This document shows, one piece after another, positions 21,465-32,515 of a stretch of DNA of 64,000 nt. The stretch comes from Gelatoporia subvermispora B (lineage: Eukaryota > Basidiomycota > Agaricomycetes > Polyporales > Gelatoporiaceae), in NCBI GenBank assembly GCA_000320605.2, contig KB445796.1:194916-258915 (forward strand). Direction: 5' to 3'. Position 1 is the stretch's first letter. The number at the start of each line of letters is the position of its first letter. Position numbers and translations under genes: made by a program. The notes beneath the pieces are model-generated. The model made no database searches, was not told the DNA's origin, and saw only the letters and a list, made by a program, of their open reading frames with translations.

Positions 21465-24221
21465 ATGCCAGTGGCCCCCAAACTGGCCAAACAGTCTCCA
21501 GAATCCCACAGAAAGTACTCTCTCTTCGTCGACATCCCTCCCTCTCCTTTGCACGCACAGCTTAACACGAAACCCTCCGCATCTTCGGGCAGCTCTCTGA
21601 AGGAAAATAGTTCTGCACATCCGATGAATTCCGACACCAGCGTATCATCTCTCAGCACCGATAGCTCCCGCGTCAAAAAGCGCAAACTCTCTGACGCGTC
21701 TCAAACAAGTGTTGATCCCGAAATTTCGACCAAACCAAAGGCCAAGAAACCTCGTGTTTCCGCCACCGCCGCAGCCAGCGGTGTAGGGGAGAAGCAATCT
21801 GCAAAAGGCAAGGCCCCAAAGAAGAATACTGACCACGCCTCCGGAGAGGACATATCTGAGACTTTTCCGAATGGCTTTTTCTACTGCCACCAGTGCAACA
21901 AGAAGCGAGACATGTCATGTACGCACTGCATATACTCAGCCATCGGGCCGTACCTGATCCTTTGCCATTCTCAGTCGGCGTCCAGTGCACCAGTAAAGAT
22001 CAATCATCCCATGTGCAAAACCAACGTTGCAAGGCCAAGTATTGCAAGGCATGTCTGAAGAATCGATATGGCCAAGATCTTGACGCCATCAAAGCTACCA
22101 GTATAGGTGGCCTCCCTAAGCGTGAGAAAGAGAGGCATGTCGCCACGGATGGTTACATATTCGAGTAAGCACTGGAATACCACCGATCCCTGTATTTGGG
22201 CGGCTGACGAGATATCGTAGATGCCCCCGCTGCAAGAGCGAATGTAACTGTCGGAACTGCCGAAAGGCGAAGGGGCTCGAACCTACGGGGTGCGTGCATT
22301 GTATTATCTATCAGCGGCTTTGTGACGCTTATATGTTGGCATCCTGCCAGCAATTTGACCCATTTTGCGCGTAAGGCTGGCAAAGATTCTGCTGCAGATG
22401 TCCTTTCTGATAATCCATCCACGATGGTGAGTATTTCGCCACGTCGCCAATGTTGCGTTGACTCATGACATCTGGCAGGGCATAATGCCTGGAAAAGGCA
22501 AGCAAGTCGTCAGCGAGAAGAAGCCCAGGATGCGCCAGACGAAATTGAAATCTAACCCTGCCACAGCCGATGGCGCTCCGGAGAAAAAGCCTGCTCGTGC
22601 GAAGGCCAAGGCTGGAGAGTCTTCGAGGAAAACCAGAGCTGCCCCGAAAGTTAAGACTCTGGCTCCCAAGCCTCTGCCGAAGCCTGTGTGGACGCGCGTC
22701 CCAACGTCCCTGACTTTGGACGACGCCGAGGCACGCATCAACGTTCGGGAATTTGCTCTGCGTTTCGCTTCACTTCTCGAGATTGGGAAAAGTCATCTCG
22801 AAGAGTTGGAAGAGCTTTCTGCTGGCGGACAAAAATCGGTTTACGACGACGAAGACGAAGAAGACGAAATTGTTGACTGGATAAGCGAAGCTTGCGTCAA
22901 GTCCCTCGTAATCGGGTTGCTCTCTCTGCTGTCGCAAAGCATCACGACCGAGGGTGTCGTCAAGGATGCCATCAAGGAAGTGCGCAGCTCCGGCGCGAAT
23001 TTGAATCGGATCTGGGCAGCGCTAGCGTCGCTACGGGCGTCGACGTCACTATCATTTCCCGACCCTCTTCCCCCTCCTTCCAACACGACCTTCCACAACA
23101 CTCGCAGCGGCTTGCAGGGGCGAAGTACCGATACCACTGTCAATGTTGCCGTATCTGCCCAATTCGTGCCCGTCATCAATGGACTCATTGATGCTGCCGC
23201 TGCCACACCCATAATTCGGGACGAATTCGACAACGGTGTAATCCGGGAGAAGGAGTTGTCCAGGGACGCACGCGAGGCGATTGCTCAGGAAAACACTCGG
23301 TGGAAGGATTCCAACGGGGCGAAGAACAAGGCCAAGGATGTCGCGAAACTAGAGCGCGCGAAGCACAAGCAGACTTTACAGGACCTCGAGTACTCCCAAC
23401 GTGTCATGACGGCCGAGTGCATCCCCCGCTTCGCATTGCTGGGCCGTGACCACGAGGGCCGCTTGTACTACGCGCTGACACCCGAGGTAGGCGAGCGGGA
23501 CGCCGCACGGCAGCTGCTCGAGGGGAAGAACGCGAAGGTGCGCCTTGGCCGGCGGCGCGGAGGCATGACGCCCGAGGAGCGGCGGGAGATGCAGCGTTGG
23601 TCGTGGTTCGTCAGCGTCTGGGGCGAGAAGCCCGAGGGCGCGCTGGAGGCGAAGGGCGACGATAGCGGAGAGGCCAGGTCGGATAGCGATGACGAAGATG
23701 AGGATGAAGCCGAGGAGACATGGTGGGGCTTCTGGGACCCGGAGGAGATCCGGAAGCTCACCACCTGGATCGCAATGAAGGCGGGCATCGATGAGGACAA
23801 GGTCATGCGCAGGCGAAATGCGCGTGCGCAGGGGGGACTTGACGATGAGGACAAGGGCGCGGGCGTCCTGAGCAGGGCCAGCACGGCCAGCGGAGCGTTA
23901 AGCGACGGCGCACTGGATGCCACTTCGCGCGAGGCGTCCCCGTTGTCTGATGTCGACGCAGAGGAGCAGTCGAGTGATTCTGACGGAGAGTCTGACTCGG
24001 ACGAGGAGGAAGAAGACATGTACAACGGCATGCGCACGGACACCGAGGGCCGCCCTCTTCCGACCAGGCGCGAGCTGCGGATGTTGGTGAAGAACCTGAA
24101 GGAGCAAGCTGATCTGCTCGAGTGGAGGGTCCGCCGGGCGGACGGTGATGCCGGTGCGGACGAACCGGAGAAGAGGCCGGTAGGGGGCAGGCAGGTATCC
24201 ATCAAGGCGTTCTACGGCTGA
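21465..24221 (+). CDS. R1-type 4CXXC zinc-finger chromatin protein
   Basis: Five exons (21465-21918, 21975-22164, 22221-22289, 22351-22426, 22479-24221) give 843 residues. A basic disordered N-terminus (KKRKLSDASQTS, KPKAKKPR) looks nuclear. The zinc-finger domain of the MAO-A repressor R1 family spans about residues 138-235: CHQCNKKRD, CTSKDQ, RCKAKYCKACLKNRYG, FECPRCKSECNCRNCRK. All three CxxC or CxC groups are complete only after splicing. Then comes a second basic patch (KPVWTRVPTSL), an acidic hinge (DDEDEEDE), a helical region (RDAREAIAQENTRWK, LGRDHEGRLYYALTP) and a long Ser/Asp/Glu-rich segment, ending RRELRMLVKNLKEQADLLEWRV, a probable coiled coil. The LGxDxxxRxYY piece resembles WHIM-type segments of DDT-domain chromatin remodelling proteins. 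Role inferred: transcription or chromatin regulation; target unknown. Confidence 0.8.
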
Positions 24222-25793
24222 AAGAGCTATTTCATCTCACTATCATCATAGAATTATTCTGCATTCTGCATTTGCTTCTTCTGCACCCTCATTGACCCAC
24301 GTAATCGCAGTACTGTATTGCACACATGTAGAATAATGCAGCCGCTGAATTGTACAAGACGTCCGAGACTCGTCAGGGGGATAAAGCTAGGAGAAGCGGC
24401 GCTTGAAGAGGGACGCGAGCTGGTCGGCGTTGATGGGTCGTTCGACGCATTTCTGGAGACGTTCCGCAAGGAGTGTGGCCAAGACGTGTTTACACTGAGT
24501 TTGCGGCCGAAAGATAAGCGAGAGATTGGTAGAAGATTATAGACGTACCATAAGCTGGGACTTGGATATCAGAACGGAGTATGCAAATGCAGGACAAGTA
24601 CAGTACGCCAGATTGTCAGGATCGGGCGAAGGAAGCTCTGGAAAGACAGTGTACATGGCAGTTGAACCGAGGACTTCATAATGCACACGGCCCCACGGTG
24701 AGTTATACTTGATGACTAGATGGCTGCAAATCGGGGGGCCGTCTAGGAGGAATAGTAAAATTACAGACCACTTTCTCGGTCGATCAAGTCGAGAGCGGCG
24801 AGGATCAGGTTGTCAGTGAGGAAGAACCTCAGCTGTTCCCATGTTTCGTCCACTTGAGAGGTGTGTCAGATACTTCGAGAGAAGAGGAACACATAAGGTA
24901 CGCACTATCTTCTGTGCAGGAATCTGGTGTAATAGAAGCGATAATGGCTTGCACAAACGAAAGCTGCTGCGACCGCGACATCGCAATCTGTCTGCGAGCA
25001 CCAGCGAGGATGAGGGCAACCAGCCGAACACTTTCACATCAATTTTTCAGTACTCAGTTCTGTGGCGTATATGAGAGTCCAGCGTCCAGTTGCATTGAAA
25101 GCTACATGAGCTTTCAAAGCATATCCTGCAGTTCAGCCGGCAGCCAAGCAAGCAAAGATGATCAACGTTCAACTTGAGCAGTACTCGAGGGAGGCGCCCG
25201 GTCGGCGTACCTGACCAGAAATGGAATAGTGGCCACAGCTGACTGACACCGTGCCCACGCCAGTGGGGCAGCCAGCGCAGCACTCTGGCACCAACACTCA
25301 CCTGGATGCCTCGACCACCACCAAAGACTACTGCTCTCAGCGCATATAGTCCGTTTCCCGGCATTGGATACATCGGCAAGGCCTCCCGCAAGTCAGAACC
25401 GTCGGGTCAAGCTCCGGGAGGATGGCGTAACACGCAGACCAAACCTCAATACCCTTAGCGACAGGCTCTCACCTACCTCAGCACAACAACGATGGGCTGT
25501 ATGCGGGAGAGAAACGGAGCCTTTACTCACAAGCGGCCATAATACTGAAGCTGGAGCAGTCGATGGTGTTAATTACCTCGGTAACACTAGGGGCTCACCC
25601 GCAGACGGGTTACAACACCATTCCGTCATGGGATAGGATCGTCAAGGGCGTCAATTAATGTCGTGACTAAGGTATGCTATACATCAATCATTAAATCACA
25701 TTAGATCGTGTGTTTCCTGTTTTCCTTTCTATCTTTATCTCTCTGTTTGCGGTCGGCTGCCGACCATTATGCAGCTGGCAAGCCTCCATAGGA
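24222..25793. other. Convergent 3' flanks with one small unassigned ORF
   Basis: Lies between the 3' ends of the R1 zinc-finger gene (+) and the hexose transporter (-). A plus-strand frame at 24318-24542 has a protein-like C-terminal half (EEGRELVGVDGSFDAF, then ETFRKECGQDVF) but no recognised family and no clear upstream exon. The rest shows nothing. Confidence 0.45.
24336..24542 (+). CDS. Hypothetical small ORF, 68 aa
   Basis: Starts MQPLNCTRRPRLV and ends LRPKDKREIGRRL. The second half has a balanced, helix-forming composition (LEEGRELVGVDGSFDAFLET) unlike most chance frames in this window. I do not recognise it. It could be the last exon of an uncalled gene, a small independent gene or chance. 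Confidence 0.22.
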   Translation: MQPLNCTRRPRLVRGIKLGEAALEEGRELVGVDGSFDAFLETFRKECGQDVFTLSLRPKDKREIGRRL

Positions 25794-27526
25794 CTATGCT
25801 TTGCTGTTGGCGTACGCGGGGGGCGCACCGGCACCGCTGCCGTTGACCTTTTCGATGCGCTCGTCGGTCGCAAGGCCTTTGTGCGCCTCGGCCGCGCGGC
25901 TCTGCTCGATGAGGTCCTGACGGTTTTCAAAGCCCGGCGGGGCCCACGTGCGGCTTGTCCAGGGCTTGCAGTCCGGGTCGCAGTACATCTACGCAGACTG
26001 TCAGCACCTGTTCACTCACTATATGCGTAGAAAGAATCTCACCATGTCTACACTCTCGAGCGAGATATCCGACGACTCGTAGAGGAAGAAGAACACGATG
26101 ACCGCGCCGGCGAGGTTACACGCCGCAAAGATGAATCCGTATTGGAAGTTGATGGACTGAACAATGAATGGCGTAAAGAAGGCAAGGAGGAAGTTCCAGA
26201 GCCAGTTCGACGCCGTCGAGAGCGCAGCTTGCTTGGCACGGGTACGGGTAGGGAATGTTTCGCCAATCAGAATCCACACACCCGGCGCCCAGGTCATCGC
26301 GTATCCGAGGATGAAGAGACACGCAGATACAATCATCACTGCAAGTTACTCTGTCAGCGCCGCACGTGATGTGATGGAACAAGGAGAAACGTACGCTTGC
26401 CAATGTTCGGGTTCGTCGTGGGATCCTTCGCCGTACCGGCCGCCGCAAACACGAAGAGCCAGCACGATTGCCACACACCGCCAACGATGAGGGGGAAGCG
26501 ACGACCGAAGCGCTCCATCACGTACATCCCGCCAAACGTACAGCCGAAGTTCACCGCGCCAAGGATAATCTGCGTAACGAAGCTGTCGCTGATGCCGACG
26601 GACTGGAAAATGGTCGCGCCGTAATAGAAGAAGTAGTTGGCGCCGGTGAGTTGCTGGAACATCTGAAGGGTCATGCCGAGGAGGGTGCGGTAGAGCTGCT
26701 TACGCTCGGGCCTGAAGCAGTCGAGCCAGCCGGTCCGGACCTTTTCCTCATAGTCGAGGGCGCCGCGCATCTCCTCGAGCTCGCGGGCGATGATGAAGTG
26801 GTTCTCGGCTTCGTCCGCGGGGATACCACGCGTCGCTGCCATCGCACGGCGGGCGTCGTCGAAGCGGCCGTGGCGCACGAGCCAGCGGGGCGACTCGGGC
26901 ATGAACTGGATGCCGATGCCGAGGATGAGCGGCCAGAGGAAGCCGATGCCGATGAGGGTGCGCCAGGAGCCGGAGTGCGGGATACTGCGGGTGCCAATCG
27001 CGATGCAGTATGCGACGAGGATACCGAAAGTGATGAAGAGCTGGTACGTCGCGGTGAGTGTTCCACGGATCTGGGCCGGGGCTGTCTCAGCCTGGTACAT
27101 GGGGACTGCCGCTGACAGGGAGCCGACACCGAAGCCAGCGACGAGACGGCCGATGGCGAACTGGACCCAGGAGTGTGTGGAAGTGATCTGGATGATGACG
27201 CCGACGATGAAAACGACACACTCGGACGACATGGCGTTTTTGCGACCGAGGAAGTCGGCTGTGGGGGCACCGACGAGCGCGCCGATGAGGGTGCCGATAC
27301 TCAGCAAGGCGACGATGAGACCTTCGCGGACCTTGGTGAAGGAACATGTCGAGGCAACGCCAGTTGTACTACATTGACCGAAACGGAGGAGGAAGTCGTC
27401 CATGAGGAGGATATCCGAGATCTGACCGGTGTCGTAGCCAAAGATGAAGCCGCCCATGGAGGCGATGATGGCGAGCATGATGGCCATCCAGCCTATGGGC
27501 AGGCCTTGGACGTAGAAAAGAGCCAT
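25794..27526 (-). CDS. MFS hexose transporter
   Basis: Three exons (26395-27526, 26043-26338, 25794-25988) give 540 residues with 12 predicted helices, typical of proton-coupled or facilitative hexose uptake at the plasma membrane. Sugar-porter signatures are visible: GFIFGYDTGQISDILL in helix 1, DFLGRKNA after helix 2, GRLVAGFGVGSLSAAVPMYQ with ETAPAQIRG, MPESPRWLVRHGR before the central loop, QQLTGANYFFYYGATIF in helix 7, and ERFGRRFPL. The PETKG signature after helix 12 is absent; the sequence there is YESSDISLESVD. The C-terminal tail is long, hydrophilic and ends in a Gly/Ala-rich stretch. It diverges from TRM11 over 317 bp that carries three GCGGGG motifs. Confidence 0.9.
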
Positions 27527-27843
27527 GGCGGCGGTTGTCGGGGATGTTTTGAGGAGGTCCTCGCTGCTCGGGACGATGTGCGCAGAGAACCCGTCGTCGT
27601 CGTCGTCGAGCTCGAGCGGGGGCGGGGGAGGGCGGGGTCGTAAATAAACTAAACGGGCCAGCGGATGACGTCCTGTGATTTGCGTTGATAAATAGACGCG
27701 GAGCTTGAAAAGTTTGATTTTTTGCCTAATCGGGCTTCGGCTCCGGCCTCAAACCCTGGAATTTGCCGTGCCGCGTCGCCTCGCCCCGCGCCACAACGTC
27801 TTACCGCTCCGCCCCGCCGCTTCGGCCTCGGACCATCACCTGC
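27527..27843. promoter_or_regulatory. Divergent promoter, hexose transporter / TRM11
   Basis: 317 bp between two start codons. Near the transporter side there is a run of GTC trinucleotides (about 27591-27608) followed by a G-rich block (27616-27640) and, further out, an AT-rich stretch with TATTTATC read on the minus strand near 27686-27693. The TRM11 side is C-rich. Confidence 0.5.
27616..27637. promoter_or_regulatory. Cluster of CreA/Mig1-like motifs (GCGGGG x3)
   Basis: GCGGGG occurs at 27616-27621, 27622-27627 and 27632-27637, about 90-110 bp upstream of the transporter start. The CreA/Mig1 glucose repressor consensus is SYGGRG, which GCGGGG satisfies, and clustered sites are the usual functional arrangement. 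The block is simply G-rich, so this may be compositional. Confidence 0.4.
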
Positions 27844-29755
27844 ATGAAGTTTCTCGTCGTTTTTGCCCAGGCGCACGCCGACTTCCGCATCCCAGAGCTT
27901 CAATCCGTCGCTGAGCTATATGGCTTCAACATCGGACTGCTCGACGACGCGGACCCATCGCGGCCGTTCATGGTGCTCGAGCTCACGGATGAGTCGCACG
28001 CGCGCCTCCTCGCGCGTAGGTGCATCCTGATCAAGTGTGTTTTGTCAGCATCCCCGAGGAGCGGCCTGATGCTGAGCCATCCTCCAGGTCCGTCTGTGAA
28101 TTCTACGCTCGCGGCGCGACGTACGACGAGGTGCACGAGCGCAACCGCTTGTGCAGGCCGCAATGGGAACAATACATCCCGGATACCTCGTTCAAGTTTG
28201 TAGTTGCCGCATATAATCACTCAATACCTCAGAGGAGGCAAAAGGATGTCGTGGAGAGCTTCTCCTACATGGATTTCCTTGGAAAGATTGACATGAAAAC
28301 CCCTGAAATCACGATGGTCGTCTATGAAGAGTGTACGTCCAGGAGTTTGGCTTTCGTGATTTCAGCCACTCATTAGTGGGGATGCTATCAGACGATGACA
28401 AGCACGGCACAACACGTGAAAAACATGAAGGAGATGGCGAATTCCGAGAGGTCTTCTTCGGGAGGTTGGTGCGTTTTTTTATCAGCTGCTAGATAAGCAG
28501 CAGCTCCGAGTGCGTCCTGCTGAACTCTCGATCATGTGCAGATAGAGGACGGTACCGCTCGTTCACTCATGAAAAAGTTCGACGTGAAGAAACGCGTTTT
28601 TTATGGTAACACCAGTATGGAGGCGGAAATCTCGTTACTCATGGCCAACCAGACTCTCGTGAGTATATCAGTGTTATTCGCATTCGGCCAAACTCAGCCT
28701 GATTCCTAGGCCTCCCCTGGCAAACTCATATATGACCCATTTGTTGGAACTGGCAGCATGACATATGTGCGCTCATTCCTACCTTACATCACGTCATGCT
28801 GAAGTATTGCAGACGACGGCGCATTTTGGCGCACTGGTATTCGGGTCGGACATCGACGGGCGGCAAATGAGAGGGAAGGGTATGACAGCCCCAATTACGT
28901 AGGTTGGACTCACTCTTAATACTATCCACAGAGAAACGACCCGGTATCATTCGCGCTGCGGCACAATATGGAGTCGACCAGCGTATCGTTGACCTCTGCA
29001 CCTTTGACGTGACCCGCAACCCGTGGAGATGTGGCGGTCTATTCGACGCCATCATCACGGATCCTCCCTGTATGCGCCTCATATGACCTCCCCCCTCCAT
29101 AATATTCACCTGTGGTACAGATGGCGTTCGTGCCGGTGCAAAACGGTTAGGGCGCAAGAACAGACGGACAAAAACCGAGCACGACTCCCGCTCCCGTCCG
29201 TTTCAGCCTTCCGAGCGCCCGTCAGTATCGACCCACCTTCTGCCCTTATTCGTGTTCGTCTCACTAGTATTGGCGCAGTGATGACCAGCCATACATCCCA
29301 CCAACACGACCATACGAGCTCTCAGCGCTCGCAGCGGACCTCGTGCGCCTCGCGCGCTACCTGCTGAAGCCGGGAGGGCGGCTCGTGTTCTTCCTGCCCA
29401 CAGTGACAGAGGAGTATGCAGAACTTGACCTGCAGACATTCCTGTGTGAGGGCATGGAGGTTATTGCGAATTCGCTGCAGGACTTTGGCTCCTGGGGCCG
29501 CAGGGTGAGTGCATAGCTCTCTCCCTCCCTACTTGAAGCCATGAAATCTGATCTTCTTTGCGGCAGTTAATCACCGTACGGAAGACGACCCATAGGGTGT
29601 ACCTGCCCCCGACGTTCGATCCGGAGGGAAGGCGCGAAGAATGCGAGGCGGAACATGTGCCTGCGCACAAGGACTTCCGGCAGAAGTACTTCGAAGGGTT
29701 CAAGAAAGGCAGACAAAGCGGCACTCCGGAGGAGGTTGATTCCCCTCAAGGCTAA
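27844..29755 (+). CDS. TRM11: tRNA (guanine10-N2)-methyltransferase
   Basis: Ten exons give 468 residues, close to human TRMT11. Trm11 with its partner Trm112 methylates guanine 10 of several tRNAs in the cytosol. The N-terminal domain (MKFLVVFAQAHADFRIPEL, then FREVFFGRLIEDGTARSLM) is the THUMP-like substrate-binding half. The Rossmann methyltransferase half has the SAM motif DPFVGTGSM, the second acidic strand VFGSDIDGRQM and the catalytic DPPYG motif, split by intron 7 (29070-29120) within its Tyr codon. PGGRLVFFLPT is the next strand. All motifs appear only when the introns are removed, which supports the model. The exon 2/3 junction uses donor GTACGT at 28333 because the neighbouring GTGTAC would break the frame. 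Confidence 0.92.
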
Positions 29756-30727
29756 TGCTGTCTCACGGCACAGTGTTGAGGCTGCCCTGACCTATCGTGT
29801 CCGCACAAGGGCCTGCTCCTACCTCGTTGAACCTTGTGAAGCTTAAACATGGTCTGCCAATCTTTCTGGACAACGACACGGACAGCGACCGCTTGTGTTC
29901 TTCTGTCGTCAATGAAGACTTTCGCTGAGGCAATCCGTTCAGGACGACTAATATCGTAGACACTCTCACTTACGGGACGGGAAGGTTGCCCTGGCACATT
30001 AAACCTAATCTACATCAAATGTGGAAACAAGAGAAATACGAATGGAGGTAACATCCGACGCAAGACACGTATATGCTCGTCTGTCTCGTGGGGGCCCATC
30101 TCCTCCAGACACACTGTAGTCTAACAGCGGAAGTGCTAGGTGGGGTAAACTGCCGGTATGCGCTAGAGCCTAGATATACTAGCTATAAGGAGCCAGATAC
30201 CGCGGACCTAATTCGCCCCCGACCCCTCAACCAACGGCACCGGAGTCTATGCGTACTGGAGGCAGGCGTATAAGTCAAGCAAGCGGCGAGGAGGAGGCGC
30301 TAAGTTGAATTAGAAAGACTCGCTTCACCACACGCGCGGCGGCTACGTCGCGCAACACTTCCCTTTGCTTGCTTACCCAACTGTGGCCGAGACCGTCGGT
30401 CAGCGAATCTTCTTGCTAGTCTGTGCATTGGTATATGCTCTGTCAGAGCATCGCGTAGCTCATGTGGCACTGATGTCGATGAGGATTCACTTGCCTTAGT
30501 AAATGCGATTGATGAGCTCCTGCGACCATGATTGAGTGGAGGAGGCCCCCGTGGCCCGCTGATTCACTCTGTGACGCCTATGAACTACAAAATGGTGTCG
30601 TTTTATGAACACTGCGGACTTTATATGCTGCAACGCCGGAGTACTGTCGACCACTGGGCACTTGAACCTCTTGCAGAACAGCCAGATTCTAGTCCGCTGA
30701 CGGCATCCACCGCGAAGATAATTCGAC
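29756..30727. other. Intergenic, no gene seen
   Basis: 3' flank of TRM11 and promoter of the second glutathione transferase. Open frames are short and unrecognised. Confidence 0.5.
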
Positions 30728-31670
30728 ATGTCTGAGCAGATCAACTTGTACATTGCCTATGTACGTGACTCGCACAATTTTCTTTGCTAAAGCTTTCAGT
30801 AACAGTGGACGCATCTGTAGATTAGCCCCTTCTCCCACATGGTTTGTAACACTCTCATATGTAACTTGACAGTCTAAATACCGTCATATACCTGCAGGCG
30901 ACTTTCGCCTTGTTGGAGGCTGGCGCCAAGTTCAACACATACGAAGTGGATTTGAGCAATAAGCCGGACTGGTTCGTGAAGCAGGTCAGCCCTTTGGGGA
31001 AGGTTAGTTGCCTTGCAATCTGGTTGTCAGATCATATTTGCTCACCGACTTTCTAAGGCGCCTGCCTTGACCTACGGTGGCCCCGACGTACCGTTCGACA
31101 AACCGTCGCCGGAGTCTGCCAAGCTCGCCGACTCCCGTGTCATACTCGAGTTCATCGCGGAGCGCTTCCCGGGGGCGCGCCTTCTACCAGAGGACCCCAT
31201 CCTCCGCGCCCAGACACGCTTCTTCATCGAGGTCGTTCGGTCTCGCTTTATGCAGGCCTGGAGGGGCCACTTTCTCGAAGGAAAGCCCTCCGAGCCGTTC
31301 TTTGCGGCACTCGAAGAAGTGCAGGCGCTACTTCCGCCACACGGCTTTGCCGTCGGCGAGTTGTCCATTGCCGATATCACCATTGCACCCATCCTCGCGC
31401 GCGCGGAGGTGATCTTCGAACTTAACCACCCACTCAGCGGCTGGACTGAAGGCGAAAGTGTCAAGTACCTTGATATGTTCAAAGGACCACGCTTTGCCCG
31501 CCTCAAGCAATACCGTCAGGACTTAGAGGAGAGGGCTGCCTTCCGAGCTAGCTTCGATAAAGTGCGTATCCTCTTGCCTCCTCAATGCTTTCGCCGACGT
31601 AGGCACATAGGTCGCTTTCAGGGATGGGTTGAAAGACCATCTCGACTTCTTGTCTCAGCATATGAAGTAG
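30728..31670 (+). CDS. Glutathione S-transferase, omega/Ser type (copy 2)
   Basis: Five exons (30728-30760, 30821-30841, 30898-31002, 31058-31561, 31611-31670) give 240 residues. The first four exons have exactly the lengths of those in the gene at 3118-4798, and the proteins align throughout: MSEQINLY, SPFSHM, EAGAKF, KPDWFVKQ, GKAPALTYGGP, LLPEDP, FAVGELSIADI. As in copy 1, Ser replaces the catalytic Cys of classical omega enzymes, which would favour glutathione-conjugating or ligand-binding activity over thiol transfer. The first intron is 60 bp with an intact GTACGT donor, so this is the undamaged reference for copy 1. It sits beside an FAD oxidase on the opposite strand. The last exon (VAFRDGLKDHLDFLSQHMK) is the most diverged part. 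Confidence 0.85.
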
Positions 31671-32515
31671 GCTTTGTTCGTGTATCTTCTTCTAAAACAG
31701 ATACATCCCTGTACACGTAGCGATTCTCGCGAAATGCAATATGTGTCTATACTATGACACCTCTCCCGGAGTACACCTTAACCCTACCAAGATTGAAGGA
31801 TGCGCCGCACTTGAAATATTAGTATTATTCCGTGCAACTGCCCAGCTCACAGATGTGATTTTCCTAGAATATCTCAACAGCATGCTTGATTTGTTTCCAT
31901 CGTCCACTAGTCCACTTTTTTTTTACCTCCAAACACACCGGCTCATCCGAGCCGAGGATTCTTCCCAAGGTTATCCCATGCTGTAAGAATGTGTAGCATG
32001 GTTTCTCCTCTCTTGGCCGTTTGCAGCGGAACAGACCGCCGAAAAACATGAATGTCATCACGATCAATATCGAAATTTGTCGAAAAGAGGAAGTTGTGGC
32101 CGACCTTATTCATATGTGTATGTTAGGGCATTAATGTGACTTTTCAGCTCAGCCCAGTTTTTCAGTTTAGCTTTGGTTGTACGATCAGTGCGAAATGGCA
32201 CTCAAGCTCGAAATCACCTCGTACATAGCTACAGCCGGGACCGGGAGGATAGCGCCTTCAGGACACGAGGCCTAGACCATGAACAGTCACTCACATCCAC
32301 ATCATGTTGAGCGCCGAATTTGAATAAGTGATTACCAGCGAGTGCATCTACACGAATCATCACCGGTGTACACTGCACGGCTCTTTGTAGGTTGTTTGGT
32401 ACGTAATGTATTTCATCTCCAAGCTACCGTCCACTTCCTATTCTTGCATGTCTCCCAACGACACAGTGGGATACTCGAACAGTTATCGCCATATTCGTAC
32501 GGCCGTGCTTGCTCG
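31671..32515. other. Convergent 3' flanks, no gene seen
   Basis: 845 bp between the 3' ends of the glutathione transferase (+) and the FAD oxidase (-). Small frames only; a T-rich run near 31916-31924. Confidence 0.5.

Noticed and set aside
23468..24205. Open frame of 245 codons, minus strand
   Set aside because: It is antisense to the acidic Ser/Asp-rich exon of the R1 zinc-finger gene; the Ser-rich translation is a by-product of GAT/GAC/GAG repeats.
26468..27115. Open frames of about 200 codons on both strands within the transporter
   Set aside because: GC-rich codon bias of the hexose transporter leaves other frames open; no domain and no independent start context.
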